Part shown: one piece after another, positions 7,329 through 10,798 of the stretch
Layout of the letters: each line of letters begins with the position of its first letter
How positions within the stretch are numbered: the first letter of the stretch is position 1
Source of the DNA: Actinomycetota bacterium
Lineage (GTDB): Bacteria; Actinomycetota; Actinomycetes; Actinomycetales; Angustibacteraceae
NCBI GenBank assembly: GCA_014377795.1
Contig: JACMOY010000161.1
Location: 1 to 10,798 of the forward strand
Direction: 5' to 3'
Length of the DNA stretch: 10,798 bases
Made by a program: the position numbers and the translations under genes
The notes under the pieces: model-generated
What the model was told of the DNA's origin: nothing
The model's input: only the letters and a program-made list of their open reading frames with translations
Database searches by the model: none

Positions 7329-10067
7329 TCAGGCGTCCCCGCCCGCGTTGCCGCTGGTGCCGGCGGTGACGTCCAGCAGCCGGTACCGCTGCGCCGCGTC
7401 GCGCGCCGCTGACACGTCGACCTCGCCGCGCCTGGCCAGGGCCTGCAGGGCGCGGACGGCGATCGAGGGGCCGTCGATGTGGAAGTGCCGCCGCGCAGCG
7501 GGCCGGGTGTCGGAGACGCCGAACCCGTCCGCACCGAGCGTGGCGTAGTCGCTTGGCACCCACTGGCGGATCTGGTCGGGCACCGCGCGCATGTAGTCGC
7601 TCACCCCGACCACGGGCCCGCGCTGGTCGCGCAGAGCCGTGGTGACGTACGGGATCCGCTCCGGCTCGTCGGGGTGCAGGAACGCGTGCTCGTCGCAGGC
7701 CAACCCGTCACGGCGCAGCTCGTTCCACGACGTCACGCTCCACACGTCGGCGTCGACTCCGAAGTCCTGGCCCAGCAGCTCCTGGGCCTCCAGCGCCCAC
7801 GGCACGCCCACACCGCTCGCGAGCAGCTGCACCCGCGGCCGGTTCGCGTCGGTGCCCGGCCGCAGCAGGTACATGCCGCGCAGCAGCCCCTCGACGTCCA
7901 GGCCCTCGGGCTCGGCGGGCTGCACGATCGGCTCGTTGTAGAGCGTCAGGTAGTAGAAGACGTCCTCGGGGGAGTCGCCGTACATCCGGCGCAGCCCGTC
8001 CCTGACGATGTGCCCGATCTCGTAGCCGTACGACGGGTCGTAGGCGACGACGGCCGGGTTGGTGCTGGCCAGCAGCGGCGAGTGGCCGTCGGCGTGCTGC
8101 AGGCCCTCACCGGTGAGCGTCGTGCGCCCGGCGGTGGCACCCAGCAGGAACCCGCGGGTCATCTGGTCACCGGCCGCCCACAGGCTGTCGCCGGTGCGCT
8201 GGAACCCGAACATCGAGTAGAAGACGTAGACCGGGATCATCGGCTCGCCGTGCGTCGCGTACGACGTGCCGGCGGCCGTGAAGGCCGCGACCGAACCGGC
8301 CTCGTTGATCCCCACGTGCAGCATCTGTCCGGTCTTGGACTCCTTGTAGGCCAGCATCAGCTCGGCGTCGACCGACACGTAGTTCTGCCCGTGCGGGTTG
8401 TAGATCTTGGCGGTCGAGAAGAACGAGTCCATCCCGAAGGTGCGCGCCTCGTCCGGGATGATCGGCACGATCCGGTGGCCGATCTCCTTGTCGCGCATCA
8501 GGTCCCTGAGCAGGCGGACGAAGGCCATCGTCGTGGCGACCTGCTGCTTGCCCGACCCGCGCTTGACGACGTCGTACGTCGCGTCGGGGGGCAGGGTGAG
8601 CTTGGTGCCCTCGGTGCGCCGCGCGGGCATCGGGCCGCCGAGCTTGGCGCGGCGCTCGCGCAGGTACTGCAGCACCTCGTCGTCGGGGCCCGGCCGGTAG
8701 AACGGCGGCAGGTACGGGTCGGCGTCCAGCTGCTCGTCGGTGATCGGGATGCGCAGGCTGTCGCGCAGCAGCTTGAGGTCCTCGATCGTCAGCTTCTTCA
8801 TCTGGTGGGTGGCGTTGCGGCCGGCGAAGTGCGGCCCGAGGCCGTAGCCCTTGATGGTCTGCGCGAGGACGACGGTCGGCTGACCGGTGTGGTTCACGGC
8901 CGCTTGGTAGGCGGCGTAGACCTTGCGGTAGTCGTGGCCGCCGCGCTTGAGCTTCCAGATGTCCTCGTCCGAGAGGTGCTCGACCATCTTGCGGGTGCGC
9001 GGGTCTCGCCCGAAGAAGTGCTCGCGGATGTACGCGCCGTCGTTGGCGCGGTACGTCTGGTAGTCGCCGTCCGTGGTGCTGTTCATCAGGTGCACGAGGG
9101 CGCCGTCGCGGTCAGCGGCCAACAGCGGGTCCCACTCGCGGCCCCACACGGCCTTGACGACGTTCCAGCCGGCCCCGCGGAACGAGGCCTCGAGCTCCTG
9201 GATGATCTTGCCGTTGCCGCGCACCGGACCGTCCAGGCGCTGCAGGTTGCAGTTGATGACGAACGTGAGGTTGTCGAGCTCCTCGAACGCCGCGACGTGC
9301 AACAGGCCGCGGCTCTCGGGCTCGTCCATCTCGCCGTCGCCGAGGAACGCCCAGACCCGTTGCTGGCTGGTGTCCTTGATGCCGCGGGCGTCCAGGTACT
9401 TGTTGAACTGCGCCTGGTAGATCGCGTTCATCGGCCCGAGACCCATGGACACCGTGGGGAACTCCCAGAAGTCCGGCATCTGGCGCGGGTGCGGGTAGGA
9501 CGGCATGCCGCCGCCCTCGTGGCTCAGCTCCTGGCGGAAGCCGTTGAGGTCGTCCTCGGACAGCCGACCCTCGAGGTAGGCGCGCGCATAGACCCCGGGG
9601 GAGGCGTGCCCCTGGATATAGATCTGGTCGCCGCCACCGTCGTGGTCGCGCCCGCGGAAGAAGTGGTTGAAGCCGACCTCGTACAGCGTGGCGCTGGAGG
9701 CGTAGCTCGAGATGTGGCCGCCGACACCGACGCCGGGGCGCTGCGCGCGGTGGACGATGACCGCCGCGTTCCAGCGCAGCCACGCGCGGTAGCGGCGCTC
9801 GACCTCCTCGTCGCCGGGGAACCACGGCTCGGACTCGGGCGAGATGGTGTTGATGTAGTCCGTGGCCGTCAGGCTGGGGACGCCGACCTGCTGCTCGCGG
9901 GCGCGCTCGAGCAGCTTGAGCATGAGGTAGCGCGCACGCGTGCGGCCCTTGGCGTCCAGGACGCCGTCGAGGGACTCGAGCCACTCGCGGGTCTCGTCGG
10001 GATCGGTGTCGGGCAGCTGGCTCGGGATCCCGTTCAGGATGGGGCCCGCGCCCTTCGGTCCGGTCAC
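7329..10067 (-). CDS. aceE: Pyruvate dehydrogenase E1 component, homodimeric type
   Basis: AceE decarboxylates pyruvate with thiamine diphosphate and transfers the acetyl group to lipoyl-E2, feeding acetyl-CoA to the TCA cycle and fatty-acid synthesis. The protein has 912 residues, typical of the single-chain E1p. The ThDP/Mg motif runs from [12 protein letters not shown] (243-254) to INCNLQRL (271-278). Active-site His421 is in [10 protein letters not shown] and Glu589 in GINEAGS. The C-terminal domain has SVTSWNEL and [16 protein letters not shown]. The GTG at 10067 is preferred because GAGAGG precedes it by 6 nt; a GTG at 10097 would add 10 residues and lies upstream of the likely transcription start. 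No E2 or E3 gene is adjacent, which is usual in actinobacteria, where E1p stands alone. The identity is very strong, with near-continuous resemblance to mycobacterial AceE. Confidence 0.97.
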   Translation of the reverse strand: MTGPKGAGPILNGIPSQLPDTDPDETREWLESLDGVLDAKGRTRARYLMLKLLERAREQQVGVPSLTATDYINTISPESEPWFPGDEEVERRYRAWLRWNAAVIVHRAQRPGVGVGGHISSYASSATLYEVGFNHFFRGRDHDGGGDQIYIQGHASPGVYARAYLEGRLSEDDLNGFRQELSHEGGGMPSYPHPRQMPDFWEFPTVSMGLGPMNAIYQAQFNKYLDARGIKDTSQQRVWAFLGDGEMDEPESRGLLHVAAFEELDNLTFVINCNLQRLDGPVRGNGKIIQELEASFRGAGWNVVKAVWGREWDPLLAADRDGALVHLMNSTTDGDYQTYRANDGAYIREHFFGRDPRTRKMVEHLSDEDIWKLKRGGHDYRKVYAAYQAAVNHTGQPTVVLAQTIKGYGLGPHFAGRNATHQMKKLTIEDLKLLRDSLRIPITDEQLDADPYLPPFYRPGPDDEVLQYLRERRAKLGGPMPARRTEGTKLTLPPDATYDVVKRGSGKQQVATTMAFVRLLRDLMRDKEIGHRIVPIIPDEARTFGMDSFFSTAKIYNPHGQNYVSVDAELMLAYKESKTGQMLHVGINEAGSVAAFTAAGTSYATHGEPMIPVYVFYSMFGFQRTGDSLWAAGDQMTRGFLLGATAGRTTLTGEGLQHADGHSPLLASTNPAVVAYDPSYGYEIGHIVRDGLRRMYGDSPEDVFYYLTLYNEPIVQPAEPEGLDVEGLLRGMYLLRPGTDANRPRVQLLASGVGVPWALEAQELLGQDFGVDADVWSVTSWNELRRDGLACDEHAFLHPDEPERIPYVTTALRDQRGPVVGVSDYMRAVPDQIRQWVPSDYATLGADGFGVSDTRPAARRHFHIDGPSIAVRALQALARRGEVDVSAARDAAQRYRLLDVTAGTSGNAGGDA

Positions 10068-10099
10068 GTCAGTCCTCTCTCGCACGCGCTCATCCACCC

Positions 10100-10128
10100 A
10101 TCCTGCTCCCTGCGTCCCCCCTCGTCAC
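10100..10128 (-). promoter_or_regulatory. Candidate aceE promoter
   Basis: On the minus strand GTGACG (10128-10123) and CAGGAT (10105-10100) are separated by 17 nt and resemble the housekeeping -35 and -10 hexamers. Transcription would start near 10093 and give a leader of about 26 nt with a Shine-Dalgarno before the GTG at 10067. The hexamer matches are partial. Confidence 0.35.
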
Positions 10129-10156
10129 ATCCGGCCAGGGTCCCAGGTCCGCCCCC

Positions 10157-10172
10157 CGACGTGATCACGTCG
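10157..10172. promoter_or_regulatory. Perfect 16-bp palindrome upstream of aceE
   Basis: CGACGTGATCACGTCG is a perfect palindrome about 90 nt upstream of the aceE start and about 30 nt upstream of its candidate -35. A loopless palindrome in this position is typical of an operator for a dimeric regulator of the GntR or a similar class. The regulator is not identifiable from this window. Confidence 0.45.
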
Positions 10173-10185
10173 AGCACGCCGCGCC

Positions 10186-10215
10186 GCCTGGTGGAGCGGC
10201 GCCGCGTCACCAGGC
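10186..10215 (-). terminator. Hairpin downstream of fdhD, probable terminator
   Basis: The outer arms GCCTGGTG (10186-10193) and CACCAGGC (10208-10215) are perfectly complementary. Inside them GCGGC and GCCGC pair after a 2-nt internal mismatch, giving a stem of about 13 pairs. It lies 56 nt past the fdhD stop. No T-run follows, which is common for actinobacterial terminators. It would insulate aceE from fdhD transcription. Confidence 0.5.
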
Positions 10216-10271
10216 ACGCCCGCGCGTCACAGAGCCGACCGGACTCGCACGCCGGTTGCAGCGGGGTGCCG

Positions 10272-10798
10272 TCAGGCGCCGAGGCGCTCGGCCCCGGCGT
10301 ACACGGTCATCTTCGGGGGGCGCAGGAAGCCGACCAAGGTCATCCCGGACTCGGCCGCGAGCTCGACGGCCAGGCTGGAGGGGGCGGAAACCGCTGCGAG
10401 ACACGGGATTCCGGCCATCAGCGCCTTCTGGGTCAGCTCGAACGACGCCCGGCCGCTGACCATCAGGACGCAGCCCGTGAGCGGCAGCCGATGCTCGCGC
10501 GCCGCCCAGCCGATCACCTTCTCGACGGCGTTGTGCCGCCCGACGTCCTCGCGCACCGCCAGCAGCTCGCCGCCCGCGGTGAACAGGCCGGCCGCGTGCA
10601 GCCCCCCGGTGCGGTCGAAGACCTTCTGGTGCTCGCGCAGTGCGTCCGGCAGGGCCACCAGCAGCTCAGGTGCCAGGGGGGTGGTGTCGGCCCGCACGTC
10701 GTACGTCGAGCGCACCCGCACGGCGTCGATGCTGGCCTTGCCGCACACCCCGCACGAGGACGTCGTGTAGAACGAGCGCTCGAGCGAGACGTCGGGCA
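10272..10798 (-). CDS. fdhD: Formate dehydrogenase accessory sulfurtransferase, 5' end outside window
   Basis: FdhD passes sulfur from a cysteine desulfurase to the molybdenum/tungsten bis-MGD cofactor of formate dehydrogenase, which the enzyme needs for activity. The window holds the last 174 residues of a protein usually about 270-290 long; the reading frame is open through the right edge. The catalytic Cys-x-x-Cys is seen in [12 protein letters not shown] (10743-10754), corresponding to the essential cysteine pair of E. coli FdhD. Later family signatures are [31 protein letters not shown] and [17 protein letters not shown], ending [19 protein letters not shown] at 10748 lies inside the Cys motif and cannot be the real start. 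No formate dehydrogenase gene is visible here; it may lie to the right. Confidence 0.95.
   Translation of the reverse strand, partial: PDVSLERSFYTTSSCGVCGKASIDAVRVRSTYDVRADTTPLAPELLVALPDALREHQKVFDRTGGLHAAGLFTAGGELLAVREDVGRHNAVEKVIGWAAREHRLPLTGCVLMVSGRASFELTQKALMAGIPCLAAVSAPSSLAVELAAESGMTLVGFLRPPKMTVYAGAERLGA

Noticed and set aside
10157..10172. CRP/GlxR-type site reading of the GTGATCAC core
   Set aside because: CRP-like sites need TGTGA and TCACA half-sites with a 6-bp spacer; here the halves abut, so that family is not supported.

Overview
The window is very GC-rich and densely coded, with GTG starts, stop/start overlaps and high-GC third positions. With this gene content it points to a high-GC actinobacterium, probably in or near the Micrococcales. 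That placement is inference from gene order and protein flavour. No rRNA, tRNA, CRISPR array, transposase or phage gene is visible.

The left two thirds (about 1-6524) is a type II fatty-acid synthesis locus on the minus strand. In transcription order it holds a PucR-type regulator resembling Streptomyces FasR, then fabD (malonyl-CoA:ACP transacylase), fabH (initiating ketosynthase III), acpP (acyl carrier protein), fabF (elongating ketosynthase II) and accD (acyl-CoA carboxylase carboxyltransferase, incomplete at the left edge). FabD/FabH and FabF/AccD overlap by 4 nt (ATGA and GTGA), as expected for translational coupling. The pathway reads directly from the order: AccD helps make malonyl-CoA, FabD moves the malonyl group to AcpP, FabH makes the first condensation and FabF elongates. 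A 23-bp imperfect palindrome just upstream of fabD is the best candidate operator.

An unidentified helical-repeat (TPR-like) gene at 6662-7303 is divergent from fasR. A near-perfect 24-bp palindrome lies between the two. It converges on aceE (7329-10067, minus), the homodimeric-type pyruvate dehydrogenase E1, which supplies acetyl-CoA. The aceE upstream region holds a plausible promoter and a perfect 16-bp palindrome. A strong hairpin separates it from a partial fdhD (formate dehydrogenase sulfurtransferase) at the right edge.

Most of this is housekeeping metabolism. Three things stand out. First, FabD carries a C-terminal domain that looks like a biotinyl/lipoyl hammerhead in which the modifiable lysine is replaced by arginine. 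Second, an exact in-frame 80-bp repeat inside accD replaces the expected C-terminus and runs to the window edge, so it is either a tandem duplication or an assembly fault. Third, FabF contains a proline cluster where the family normally has a helix. No gap between genes exceeds 300 bases; the longest is the 204 nt between aceE and fdhD.
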